Assembly: GCF_004135735.1 (NCBI RefSeq)
Contig: NZ_CP012670.1
Location: forward strand, 2,356,001-2,420,000
DNA length: 64,000 nt
Direction of reading: 5' to 3'
DNA from: Sorangium cellulosum
GTDB taxonomy: Bacteria > Myxococcota_A > Polyangia > Polyangiales > Polyangiaceae
Within the stretch, counting starts at the first letter, position 1. Each line of letters opens with the position of its first letter. The notes below the pieces were generated by a model. That model worked only from the letters and a program-made list of their open reading frames with translations. It did no database searches and had not been told where the DNA came from. A program made the position numbers and the translations under genes. Positions 1 through 7,757 of this stretch are shown here, one piece after another.

Positions 1-1
1 T

Positions 2-625
2 GGTGTTCGTGAAAAGCTGTTGACGGCGTCGGACCTCGCAGCCTTGTGCGAGGTCGATTTGAAGACAATCCACAACTGGGTAGATCGAGGGAGAATCGCC
101 CATTTTCGTACGCCAGGGAGACATTTGCGCTTCAAGGCGGCGGATGTGGCCGAGTTCCTCCGTGCATGGGGCTACTCGGTGCCCCGGGAGCTCGCCAAGG
201 CGACCTCCAAGTCGATGATGGCCATCGGCACCAAGGACACGATGGCCCACGTGGCGCGGGCCCTCGGGGAAGGCGTGCCCATCCGGCACGCGACCCACCC
301 GTACGACGCGCTGATCTACGCGGGAGCCGATCCCGCGGACGTGTACATCGTCGACGTGCGCTCGGTCTCTGGCGACGTGGACGTCACGTCCCTCTTCGAG
401 GCGCTCCATCGAGCGTCGTCCCAGGGGACGTTCGTCGCGCTGTCGGACGAGCCGATCAGCCTGCCGTCGTTCGTGACCCGGATCGGGCGCAACGACGGGC
501 AGCAGCTGAAGGCGTTCCTGCTTCCTGAAGCGGCTGCGCAGGCGGGGACGCCCTTGCAGGCGGCGTCCGGCGCAGCCTCGGAGGAGCCGCCCCGGAGCCT
601 GGCCGCCGGCGGGTCCTCGCGCTGA
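2..625 (+). CDS. Excisionase-type helix-turn-helix protein, 5' end cut by window edge
   Basis: The N-terminal 50 residues look like the HTH_17/excisionase branch of MerR-type DNA-binding domains: LLTASDLAALCEVDLKTIHNW followed by a basic wing rich in R/H and an AADVAEFLR helix. The rest (about residues 70-165) has an alpha/beta pattern with YIVDVRS near its middle, which could be a degenerate receiver-like fold; the last 35 residues are low-complexity Ala/Ser/Pro. The frame is open to the window edge and reads VREKLL just before the TTG at 20, a usual start for this family, so the true start probably lies outside the window. Probably a transcriptional regulator; the target is unknown. The stop at 623-625 is followed by a hairpin. 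Confidence 0.7.
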   Translation, partial: GVREKLLTASDLAALCEVDLKTIHNWVDRGRIAHFRTPGRHLRFKAADVAEFLRAWGYSVPRELAKATSKSMMAIGTKDTMAHVARALGEGVPIRHATHPYDALIYAGADPADVYIVDVRSVSGDVDVTSLFEALHRASSQGTFVALSDEPISLPSFVTRIGRNDGQQLKAFLLPEAAAQAGTPLQAASGAASEEPPRSLAAGGSSR

Positions 626-635
626 GCGAGGGCCC

Positions 636-679
636 CGGCCGTCCTGCGCGGGGCGGAAGAGACCCGGGCAGGACGGCCG
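636..679 (+). terminator. Hairpin downstream of the HTH gene
   Basis: CGGCCGTCCTGC at 636-647 is exactly complementary to 668-679, with a 20-nt loop. It starts 11 nt after the stop codon. There is no U-tract, so intrinsic termination is plausible but not certain. Confidence 0.45.
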
Positions 680-871
680 CAGGCGGACGGATCGGTGACT
701 CCGACGACGCCACCGGAGCCAGGAGCAGGATGAGGCATTGAGGCGCTGCAGAGCGACCCGCTGAGACGGAATCCCCCCCACAGCGAAACCTGGGGCCGGT
801 TGAAGGTCGCTCGCAGCTCCACGGCCGAGCCCGCTCCTGGCGTTCTTCCCCGGAACGAACAGACCGAAAGA

Positions 872-929
872 GAAAGAGCCTTTGCGTAAAGAGTCTTTAT
901 GTAAAAGCTCTTTACGTAAAGGCTCTTTC
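872..929. terminator. Long hairpin between convergent genes, likely bidirectional terminator
   Basis: The arms 872-893 and 908-929 are 22 nt each and pair with one mismatch (G/A). Inside them TTTA/TAAA pairs again around a two-base loop, giving a stem close to 28 bp. The arms contain AAAG/CTTT runs that stand out in GC-rich DNA. The hairpin lies between two genes that converge on it. Confidence 0.6.
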
Positions 930-952
930 TGAAACGAGCCTTTGAGGAGCGA

Positions 953-2335
953 TCAGCTTCCGGCGATGGTCATCGCGGAGACCCGGAAGGTCGGAGAGGC
1001 CGTCGCGGTCCGGAGATCCAGATCATCGCCGACCGCGTCGATCCGCTGCAGGAGATCGTCGATGTTCAGCGAGATCGTGACCTCGCTTACCGGGTGGGTG
1101 AGCTGGCCGTCCTCGATCCAGAAGCCGGACGCGCCCCGGGAGAAATCGCCAGTCACGGCGTTGAAGCCGAAGCCCATCATCTCGGTGACGTACAGGCCGC
1201 GCGGCGTGGAGCGCACGATGTCCTGGGCGGGCGTCGAGGTGGGCTGAAGAATGAAGTTCGAGGTGGACGGGCCCACGCCTCCGCCGGCGCCGCGCGAGGC
1301 GCTGCCGGTCGGCGGGCGCCCGAGCTTCCGGCCGCTGTAGCTGTCGCACAGGTAGGTCTTCAGGATGCCCTGCTCGACCACGACGTTGCGTCGGGCCGGG
1401 AGCCCCTCGCCGTCGAACGGGCGCGAGCCGGGCGCGCGCGGGATCAGCGGGTCGTCGACGACCGTGATGAGATCGCTGGCGACGCGCGTCCCCTCGCGGC
1501 CGACGAGGTAGCTCGACTTGCGCCAGATCCCGCTGCCCATGATGCAGGAACCGAGCAGCCCCAGGATGGAGCGGGCGACGTCCGGGTCGAAGATGACCGG
1601 CGCCTCGCAGGTGGGCACCTTGCGGGCGCCGAGCTTACGCAGCGTCCGCCGGGCGGCCTCGCGGCCCACGTCCTCGGGCGCCAGGAGCTCCGCGAGGTGG
1701 CGCCGGGCGCTGAAGTAGAAGCCGCGGCGCTTCTTGTCGCCGCTGTCGTCGGCCACCGGCGAGACGACGAGCGACGCGTACGAGCCGGCGTAGCCGCCGC
1801 GGAACCCGCCGGAGAGGACGAGGGCGAAGGCGCTCGCGGTGCGCGAGAACGTCGCGCCGTCGCTGTTCGTGATGCGGGGGTCGGCGTCGCGCGCGGCCTG
1901 CTCGCCGCGGCGCGCGAGCTCGATGGCCTGCGCCGCGGTGACCTCGCCGCCGGAGGGGTCGTACAGATCGAGGGCGGGGAAGGGGCCCTTTCCGATGAGC
2001 TCCGGATCGGCGGGGCCGGCGAAGGCGTCCTCCTGGGAGATGTCGGCGAGCTCCAGCGCGTCGGCCACGAACCGGTCGATGCCGCGGGGCGTGAGGTCGG
2101 ACGTCGAGGTCAGCGCGACGCGCTGCTTCTTGATGATCCGCATGCCGAGGCTCTTGTGGACGGCCTCCTCGACGAGCTCCGGCTCGCCGAGGCGCACCTT
2201 GGTGGAGAGCTCCGACCCCGAGCGGGCGATCGCCTCGGCGACGTCGGCGCCGCCTTGCCTGGCGCGCTGCACCACCTGATCGGCCAGCTCCATCAGTTCT
2301 TGTACCTGCTGATCCACGCGGGCTCGTTCGGACAT
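953..2335 (-). CDS. pmbA: TldE/PmbA family protein (non-metal partner of TldD protease)
   Basis: 460 residues, close to the usual length of PmbA/TldE (about 450). The N-terminal half has the family pattern (ARQGGADVAEAIARSG, then MRIIKKQRVAL), and the C-terminal half has the family's GPSTSNFIL segment and a closing beta region. No HExxxH-type metal site is visible, which fits the TldE/PmbA branch rather than TldD. In characterised systems TldD/TldE form a heteromeric protease that processes ribosomally made peptides such as microcin B17 and CcdA. No tldD lies next to it here. ATG start at 2335 with no strong Shine-Dalgarno; the gene converges on the hairpin at 872-929. Confidence 0.85.
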   Translation of the reverse strand: MSERARVDQQVQELMELADQVVQRARQGGADVAEAIARSGSELSTKVRLGEPELVEEAVHKSLGMRIIKKQRVALTSTSDLTPRGIDRFVADALELADISQEDAFAGPADPELIGKGPFPALDLYDPSGGEVTAAQAIELARRGEQAARDADPRITNSDGATFSRTASAFALVLSGGFRGGYAGSYASLVVSPVADDSGDKKRRGFYFSARRHLAELLAPEDVGREAARRTLRKLGARKVPTCEAPVIFDPDVARSILGLLGSCIMGSGIWRKSSYLVGREGTRVASDLITVVDDPLIPRAPGSRPFDGEGLPARRNVVVEQGILKTYLCDSYSGRKLGRPPTGSASRGAGGGVGPSTSNFILQPTSTPAQDIVRSTPRGLYVTEMMGFGFNAVTGDFSRGASGFWIEDGQLTHPVSEVTISLNIDDLLQRIDAVGDDLDLRTATASPTFRVSAMTIAGS

Positions 2336-2401
2336 GGGGCGACAGCGTGGTGGAGCGCTGTGGCTCCGTCAACGCGGTGAGCGGCCCGCTGGCGGATCCT
2401 C

Positions 2402-3151
2402 TCAGCCCGGCCGGTTGGGCCGGCCGCCCTTGCCAAGGCCGAGCCGGCGCGGCGGGTGCTCCGAGGCGGGCCGGGGCGGCGCGGCGGCCGGCGCTGGCTC
2501 GCTCGGGACGGCGCGGGGCGGCGCGCCGCGGTGGGGCTCGGTCTTCGGGGTGCCGCCCGGATCTCGCCGGAGGAGGGCGCTCACGGTGACCGCGAAGCCG
2601 GCGGCGAGCAGGGTGTACATCCAGAGGAGCGCGTAGCCGAGCGGACCGCCCGCGACGGGGTGGACGCCGAAGTCGCCCTCGACCTGCCGGTAGGTGCCGT
2701 CGAGCGCGAGGCGCCGGGACAGGGCGATGACGGCGATCAGGGCCATCGAGAGCGGCGCGCCGGCGAGCAACGCCAGCGCGCGCACCGAGCGCTGCGCGGC
2801 GGGCCCCGCGCCGGCGGTCGCGACGTAGGCCTGGACGGCCGCGAAGCCGGCGGGCACCGAGGCGGCGTCGAGCAGGAGCAAGAGCAGGTCGATCGCGGAG
2901 GGGATGCGGCGGGTGTCGACGAGGTACGCGAAGCTCCAGTCCGGCGCGAACACGAGGAAGTACGCGCAGACCGGCGCGAACACGAGGACGGCGAACAGGG
3001 TGACGAGCGCGAGCGGCCGGCCGCTCGGGCCGGGCGAGAGCCGGGGCTCGGCCGCGCGCAGCGCGCCTGGACGGTGAGCGGCGACCGCGCTGAACCAGGC
3101 GAGCAGCGCGCCGAGGGCAAAGCCGACGAGGGGAGCGACGAAGGCGGGCAC
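2402..3151 (-). CDS. Multi-pass membrane protein of unknown function
   Basis: About 249 residues from a GTG at 3151. The frame stays open far upstream, but that part is Arg-rich and covers larB on the other strand, so a start at VPAFVAPLVGFALGALLAW is the sensible choice. Hydrophobic segments occur near residues 3-20, 48-68, 85-105, 125-145 and 185-210; the last 45 residues are a Pro/Arg/Gly-rich cytoplasmic-type tail. No family recognised. It could be expressed with the TldE gene, which lies 66 nt downstream on the same strand. Confidence 0.55.
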   Translation of the reverse strand: MPAFVAPLVGFALGALLAWFSAVAAHRPGALRAAEPRLSPGPSGRPLALVTLFAVLVFAPVCAYFLVFAPDWSFAYLVDTRRIPSAIDLLLLLLDAASVPAGFAAVQAYVATAGAGPAAQRSVRALALLAGAPLSMALIAVIALSRRLALDGTYRQVEGDFGVHPVAGGPLGYALLWMYTLLAAGFAVTVSALLRRDPGGTPKTEPHRGAPPRAVPSEPAPAAAPPRPASEHPPRRLGLGKGGRPNRPG

Positions 3152-3214
3152 GCGGCGCGGAAAGTAGCCCCGCCGCCCCCTCGTGCGCAAAGAGCTGGAG
3201 GATTTGCTGGTCTG

Positions 3215-3322
3215 CGCGGCCTGGGGCGCGGCGCGGCCACGGGCGCGGCGCGGCGCGGCCTGGGGCGCGGCGCGGCCTGGGGCGCGGCGCGGCCTGAGGC
3301 GCGGCGCGGCCACGATGGGGGC
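3215..3322. repeat. GC-rich tandem repeat upstream of larB
   Basis: Repeated GGCGCGGCGCGGCCTGGGGC-like units with variants (CCACGG for CCTGGG), about four to five copies. It lies between the divergent membrane-protein gene and larB, so it occupies their shared promoter region. Confidence 0.6.
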
Positions 3323-3412
3323 GAGCGCCGGCGCGGCGCGGCCACGGGGAGACGCGCCGGGCGCAGCGGAACGTTTGCCCTGCCGGCCCGGCCGCGCTAA
3401 GCGGCTGCGCTC

Positions 3413-4165
3413 ATGGATCCGCGCCTCGTCCGGGAGATGCTTGAGCGCGTTCGTTCCGGGGAGCTGGCCGTCGAGGAGGCGCTCGACGCCCTCCGAGGGC
3501 TGCCGTTCCGGGAGCTGGACGTCGCGACCGTCGATCACCACCGCGCGCTGCGGCAGGGCGTGCCCGAGGTGATCTTCGGCGAAGGGAAGACGCCCGAGCA
3601 GATCGCCCTGATCGCCCAGGAGATCTCGGGCGCCGGGCAGAACGTGCTCGCGACGCGGGTCGACGCCGCGAAGGGCGCGGCGGTCGCGTCGCTGTTGCCC
3701 GCGTTCCGCTATGTCCCCGTGGCGCGGACCGGCAGCGTCGAGGTCGCGCCGACGCCGAAGCGCAGCGCCGGGCCGGTCGCGGTCGTGACCGCGGGCACGA
3801 GCGACATCGCGGTCGCCGAGGAGGCCATCGAGACGCTGCGGGCGGTGGGGCTCGACGCGACGCGGATGTACGACGTGGGGGTCGCGGGGCTGCACCGCTT
3901 CCTCCATCGCGTGGAGGAGCTGCGCAAGGCGGCCGCGGTGATCGTGGTCGCGGGCATGGAGGGCGCGCTGCCGAGCGTGGTCGGCGGGCTCGTGGCGGCC
4001 CCGGTCGTCGCGGTCCCGACGTCGGTCGGCTACGGCGTGGCGCTGAACGGCTTCACCGCGCTGTTCTCGATGCTCACGTCGTGCGCCTCGGGCGTCGTCG
4101 TGGTCAATATCGACAGCGGCTTCGGCGCGGCGATGGCGGTCCACCGCCTTTTGCCGAAGGCGTGA
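3413..4165 (+). CDS. larB: LarB, nickel-pincer cofactor biosynthesis carboxylase
   Basis: 250 residues. The second half is an AIR-carboxylase (PurE-like) domain with VVTAGTSDIAVAEEA, a long alpha/beta core and VPTSVGYGVALNGF; the N-terminal 100 residues are the LarB-specific region (RELDVATVDHHRALRQG, VIFGEGKTPEQ). LarB carboxylates and hydrolyses nicotinate adenine dinucleotide in the first step of making the nickel-pincer nucleotide cofactor used by lactate racemase and related enzymes. larC follows 68 nt downstream on the same strand. LarE, the sulfur-inserting enzyme, is not in the window. Confidence 0.92.
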   Translation: MDPRLVREMLERVRSGELAVEEALDALRGLPFRELDVATVDHHRALRQGVPEVIFGEGKTPEQIALIAQEISGAGQNVLATRVDAAKGAAVASLLPAFRYVPVARTGSVEVAPTPKRSAGPVAVVTAGTSDIAVAEEAIETLRAVGLDATRMYDVGVAGLHRFLHRVEELRKAAAVIVVAGMEGALPSVVGGLVAAPVVAVPTSVGYGVALNGFTALFSMLTSCASGVVVVNIDSGFGAAMAVHRLLPKA

Positions 4166-4233
4166 GCGCGAAACGAGCGTGATCGCGGGAGCGCCGCGGC
4201 GCGCAGGCGCCCGGTGAACGGAGCAGGCGAGAC

Positions 4234-5661
4234 ATGGGACACGGGCACGACCACGATCACGACCCTCACGCGCACGGCCACGGCGATCACGGGCACGCGC
4301 ACGGCCACGGGCACGCGCACGGCCACGGGCACGCGCACGGCCACGGGCACGCGCACGGCCACGGGCACGCGCACGGCCACGGGCACGCGCACGGCCACGA
4401 GCATGCGCACGGCCACGGCGATCACGGGCACGCGCACGACCACGACCACGACCACCCGCGCGCGCCGCTCCTGGAAGAGGGCGCCGGCGCCGGGAAGATC
4501 CTGTTCTTCGACGCGTTCAGCGGCGTCGCGGGCGACATGACCATCGCCGCGCTGCTCGATCTCGGGGTACCGCTCCTCGTGATCGAGCGCGCCGTCGCCG
4601 CGCTCCCCATCGACGGGTTTCATCTCCACCGCGGGCACGCCCACCGGAGCGGCATCGTGGCGACCTCGTTCGATGTGCACGTCGAGGCGCCGCAGCCGGA
4701 GCGCACCTACGGATCCATCGACGCGATGCTCGCCGAGGCGCCGCTCGATCCGCCCGTCGCCGCGCTGGCGCGCCGGATCTTCCGGCGCCTCGGCGAGGCG
4801 GAGGCCTCGGTGCACCGGATCCGCCTCGAGGACGTGCACTTCCACGAGGTCGGCGCCGTCGACGCCATCGTCGACATCGTGGGCACCGCCGCCGCCATCG
4901 TGCACCTCGGGGCGGAGGTCGTCGGCTCGCCGCTGCCCATGGGGCGCGGGTTCGTGAAGGCGCGGCACGGGATCCTCCCGCTGCCGCCGCCCGCGGCGGT
5001 CGCGTGCCTCCGCGGTGTCCCGACCTACGGCGTCGATCTCGACGCCGAGCTGGTGACGCCGACCGGCGCGGCCATCGTCGCCACGCTGGCGAGCCGGTTC
5101 GAGCGCTGGCCGACGTTCGCGCCCGAGCGGATCGGCTTCGGCGCCGGCCAGCGCGAGCTGCCCGATCGCCCCAACCTGCTGCGCGTGGTGCTGGGGACGC
5201 GCTCGGGCAGCGAGGAGGACCTCGGGAGCGCGTCGCACGTCGTCCTGGAGGCGAACGTCGACGACCTCACGGGCGAGGTGGCGGGGCACGCGATCGAGGC
5301 GCTGTTCGCGGCGGGCGCGCTCGACGCGTGGGCGGTGCCGATCACGATGAAGAAGGGGCGCCCGGCGCTGACCATCGCGGCGCTCGCGGCCGTCCCCCAG
5401 GCCGACGCGGTCGCGACCGCGCTGCTCCGCGAGACGACCAGCATCGGGCTCCGCAAGATCCCGGTCGCGCGCACGGAGCGCCCGCGGCGCATCACGACGG
5501 TGAGGACCCCTTACGGTGCGATCCGGGTGAAGATCAGCGAGGGCCCGTTCGGGCCGCCGCAGATCAAGCCGGAGTTCGACGACTGCGCCGCCGCGGCGAG
5601 GACGCACGGCGTGCCGGTGAGAGAGGTCGTCTCCTCCGCGCTCTCGGCTGCCAAGGGCTGA
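4234..5661 (+). CDS. larC: LarC, nickel insertion protein with long His-rich N-terminus
   Basis: 475 residues. Residues 2 to about 70 are almost entirely His, Gly, Ala and Asp in HAHGHG repeats; the LarC core begins with KILFFDAFSGVAGDM and runs to the C-terminus (EANVDDLTGEV, ITMKKGRPALT, DDCAAAARTHGV). LarC inserts nickel into the pincer cofactor using CTP. In Lactobacillus plantarum it is made through a programmed frameshift, whereas here it is one continuous frame. The His tract is expected to bind nickel, and its length is unusual for a family where His-rich stretches are normally short. ATG start after GGAGCAGGCGAGAC. Likely co-transcribed with larB. Confidence 0.92.
   Translation: MGHGHDHDHDPHAHGHGDHGHAHGHGHAHGHGHAHGHGHAHGHGHAHGHGHAHGHEHAHGHGDHGHAHDHDHDHPRAPLLEEGAGAGKILFFDAFSGVAGDMTIAALLDLGVPLLVIERAVAALPIDGFHLHRGHAHRSGIVATSFDVHVEAPQPERTYGSIDAMLAEAPLDPPVAALARRIFRRLGEAEASVHRIRLEDVHFHEVGAVDAIVDIVGTAAAIVHLGAEVVGSPLPMGRGFVKARHGILPLPPPAAVACLRGVPTYGVDLDAELVTPTGAAIVATLASRFERWPTFAPERIGFGAGQRELPDRPNLLRVVLGTRSGSEEDLGSASHVVLEANVDDLTGEVAGHAIEALFAAGALDAWAVPITMKKGRPALTIAALAAVPQADAVATALLRETTSIGLRKIPVARTERPRRITTVRTPYGAIRVKISEGPFGPPQIKPEFDDCAAAARTHGVPVREVVSSALSAAKG
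4291..4416 (+). repeat. 18-bp in-frame tandem repeat in larC
   Basis: Six exact copies of GGGCACGCGCACGGCCAC (4291-4398) followed by one degenerate copy (4399-4416). Each copy encodes six residues of the His-rich tract. Exact copies suggest recent expansion and possible length variation between strains. Confidence 0.9.
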
Positions 5662-5693
5662 CGCCGCCGCTCAGCCCGGCGGGGCCGGTCGGC

Positions 5694-5839
5694 CATCTGG
5701 ACATGCCGGTCGGCCATCTGGACATGCCGGTCGGCCATCTGGACATGCCGGTCGGCCATCTGGACATGCCGGTCGGCCATCCGGACACCCCCCCGGGCCA
5801 TCCGGACACCCCCCCGGGCCATCCGGACACCCCGGCCAT
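5694..5839. repeat. 21-bp tandem array, two unit types
   Basis: Four units with core CATCTGGACATGCCGG start at 5694, 5715, 5736 and 5757. Three related units with core CATCCGGACACCCC start at 5778, 5799 and 5820, with a partial one at 5837. It lies between convergent larC and the thioredoxin gene. The same 16-base core recurs at 45031-45107. Confidence 0.92.
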
Positions 5840-5860
5840 CACCTGCTGCGGCGGGGAGGC

Positions 5861-6517
5861 TCAGTCGGGGCGCTGGATCGGCAGCGCCTCGGCTTCCCAC
5901 GCCAGGAAGCCCCCCTCGAGGAACGCGACGGGAACGCCTTCTTCCGCGAGCTTCGCGGCGATGTCCTTCGACCTGTCGCCGGCGCGGCAGTAGAGGACCG
6001 GCGCGCCGGCGAGCATGTGGAGCTCGGCGAGCCGTCCCTCGATCTCCTCCAGCGGGATGTGCACTGCGCCGGGGATGTGGGCGCGGCCGTAGGCGCCGCC
6101 CTCGCGCGTGTCGACCGGGACCACCTGACCCTCCTGGATGAGCTGGGCCAGCTCGGCGGCTCGGATGGCGCCCTCGGCGCGCGGGAGGAAGGGCTCGATC
6201 AGCTCACGGAGCTGGTTGCGGCGGAGGACGCCCTGATCGGCGGCCACGGGGCGGCCCTTGTGGAAGACCATGAACGTCGGGACGGCCTGGATGCGCAGGG
6301 TGGCGGCGATGCGCTTGGACCGGTCGATATCGACCTTGACCACCTTGGCCTTGCCCTCGAGCTCGCGCGCGATGGCCTCGACCTCGGGCGCGACCGTCTT
6401 GCACGGCCCGCACCAGGTGGCGGTGAAATCGATGAGCACGGGCAACTCGCTGCGGAGCACCTCGCGCTCGAACTCCTGCTCGCTGATCTCGGGAACAGCC
6501 ATGGCGGGCGAGTTCAT
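5861..6517 (-). CDS. Thioredoxin-rhodanese fusion protein
   Basis: 218 residues from the ATG at 6517, which has AGGA five bases upstream; another ATG at 6502 is possible. The N-terminal 110 residues are a thioredoxin with WCGPC and the cis-Pro region AVPTFMVF. Residues about 115-215 are a rhodanese domain with VDTREGGAYGRAHIPGA and the active-site loop YCRAGDRS, whose Cys is the sulfur carrier. Such fusions are thought to link disulfide exchange with persulfide transfer; the substrate is unknown. There is no signal peptide, so it is probably cytoplasmic. The palindromic element at 6607-6738 lies just upstream. Confidence 0.88.
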   Translation of the reverse strand: MNSPAMAVPEISEQEFEREVLRSELPVLIDFTATWCGPCKTVAPEVEAIARELEGKAKVVKVDIDRSKRIAATLRIQAVPTFMVFHKGRPVAADQGVLRRNQLRELIEPFLPRAEGAIRAAELAQLIQEGQVVPVDTREGGAYGRAHIPGAVHIPLEEIEGRLAELHMLAGAPVLYCRAGDRSKDIAAKLAEEGVPVAFLEGGFLAWEAEALPIQRPD

Positions 6518-6606
6518 AGCGGTCCTGGCCATCGAGATCGAGGGGCGCGAAGCGCCCCCCGCCGCGATCCAGGAAATACCGCCCATTTCGGCAGAAAAAC
6601 CGTCGC

Positions 6607-6738
6607 GCCGCCGGCGGGGGGTGGGGCCCTCCGGGGGCTCACCGGAGGGGCTGGAGTGGAGGCGAGCCACGAGAGGGGCTCGCCGGAACGCAAGCCCCGG
6701 AGGTGAGCCCCCGGAGGGCCCCACCCCCCGCCGGCGGC
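6607..6738. repeat. Perfect palindromic element, copy A
   Basis: The 37-nt arms 6607-6643 and 6702-6738 are exactly complementary. Inside, GGGGCT pairs with AGCCCC, and GGCGAGCC pairs with GGCTCGCC to close an 8-nt loop. The central 70 nt (6638-6707) match copy B at 29676-29745 at all but four positions, while the outer arms are unrelated to those of copy B. It lies between the OppC-like gene and the thioredoxin-rhodanese gene. Confidence 0.95.
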
Positions 6739-6764
6739 CTGAACGGCCGTCGCGGGCCGCGACC

Positions 6765-7757
6765 TCAGCGCGGCGCCTGCGAGCGCACGGTCCGCGTGTC
6801 CACCGCGTCGCGCAGCGCGTCCGCGATGAGGTAGGACCCGCCGACCGTCGCGAGGAGCAGGAGGCCCGGGAACACGAGCAGCCGGATCTCGCTCGGGTGG
6901 CGCGCCGCCTGGCCGAGCGTCTCCCCCCAGGAGGCCACCCGGGAGGGCGCGCCCATCGCGAGGAACGAGATCGCCGCCTCGAGCAGGACGACCGACGCCA
7001 CGCCGAGCACCGAGCTCACGATCGTCGGGCCGAGCGCGTTCGGCAGGATGTGCCGGTAGAAGACGCGCAGCCGCGTGCAGCCGAGCGCGTGCGCGGCCAT
7101 CACGTACTCCTCGCTCGACGCGCGCAGCACCTCGGCGCGCACGAGGCGCGCGATCTCCGCCCACCGGACGAACGCGACCGCGAGCACCAGCGACAGCGCG
7201 GACGGCTCGCGCTCGATGGCGCGCACGATGCCCACGACGAGGATGGCCGGGAACGTGTCGACCGTCTCGACGAGGCGGACCAGGACGTCGTTCCAGGCGC
7301 CGCGCAGCGTGCCGGCGAGCCCGCCGAGCACGACGCCGAGGAACATGCCCACGAGCACCGCGCTGAGCGACAGGCCGAGCGCGGTGCGCGCGCCATAGAT
7401 CAGCCGCGCGGCGAGATCGCGGCTCTCGAAGTCCGTGCCGAGCGGGTGGAGGAGCGACGGCGGCGCGTTCGGGCCGGCGTCGGTGCGCTGCTCCGGGCCG
7501 TAGCGGATGGGCGGCCAGATCGCGAAGCCGCCCTCGAAGCGGGCCGCGAGCTCCGCCTCGGTGAGCGTCTCGAGCGTCGTGTCGGTGACCGCCGGCAGGA
7601 TCTCGGCGCCGCCCGGCCCGAAGCGCGCGATGGGCGCGGGCGCGGCGAGGAGCTCGGCGAAGATCGCGAGCATCGCGAGCAAGCCGAGCACGACCGTGCC
7701 CGCGGCGACCCGCTTGCTCCCCACCATCCGGCGGAGGAACGCCGCTGCGTGCGTCAC
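6765..7757 (-). CDS. Peptide-type ABC transporter permease (OppC/DppC-like)
   Basis: 330 residues from a GTG at 7757 that overlaps the upstream permease stop (GTGA) and has GGAGGAG six bases before it. It shows the DppC-type N-terminal membrane segment (GTVVLGLLAMLAIFAELL), a periplasmic loop ending HPLGTDFESRDLAARLIYGART, and the permease core with the EAA-type loop AAHALGCTRLRVFYRHILPNALGP. It should form the inner-membrane channel of an oligopeptide/dipeptide importer with its partner. No solute-binding protein or ATPase is in the window, so the substrate cannot be inferred. Confidence 0.88.
   Translation of the reverse strand: MTHAAAFLRRMVGSKRVAAGTVVLGLLAMLAIFAELLAAPAPIARFGPGGAEILPAVTDTTLETLTEAELAARFEGGFAIWPPIRYGPEQRTDAGPNAPPSLLHPLGTDFESRDLAARLIYGARTALGLSLSAVLVGMFLGVVLGGLAGTLRGAWNDVLVRLVETVDTFPAILVVGIVRAIEREPSALSLVLAVAFVRWAEIARLVRAEVLRASSEEYVMAAHALGCTRLRVFYRHILPNALGPTIVSSVLGVASVVLLEAAISFLAMGAPSRVASWGETLGQAARHPSEIRLLVFPGLLLLATVGGSYLIADALRDAVDTRTVRSQAPR

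Noticed and set aside
4291..4416. Non-coding satellite or CRISPR-like repeat
   Set aside because: The 18-bp repeat keeps the larC frame and encodes a His-rich tract joined to an intact LarC domain.
4234..5661. Programmed frameshift in larC as in Lactobacillus
   Set aside because: The frame is continuous from the His tract to the C-terminus; no slip site or frame change is needed.
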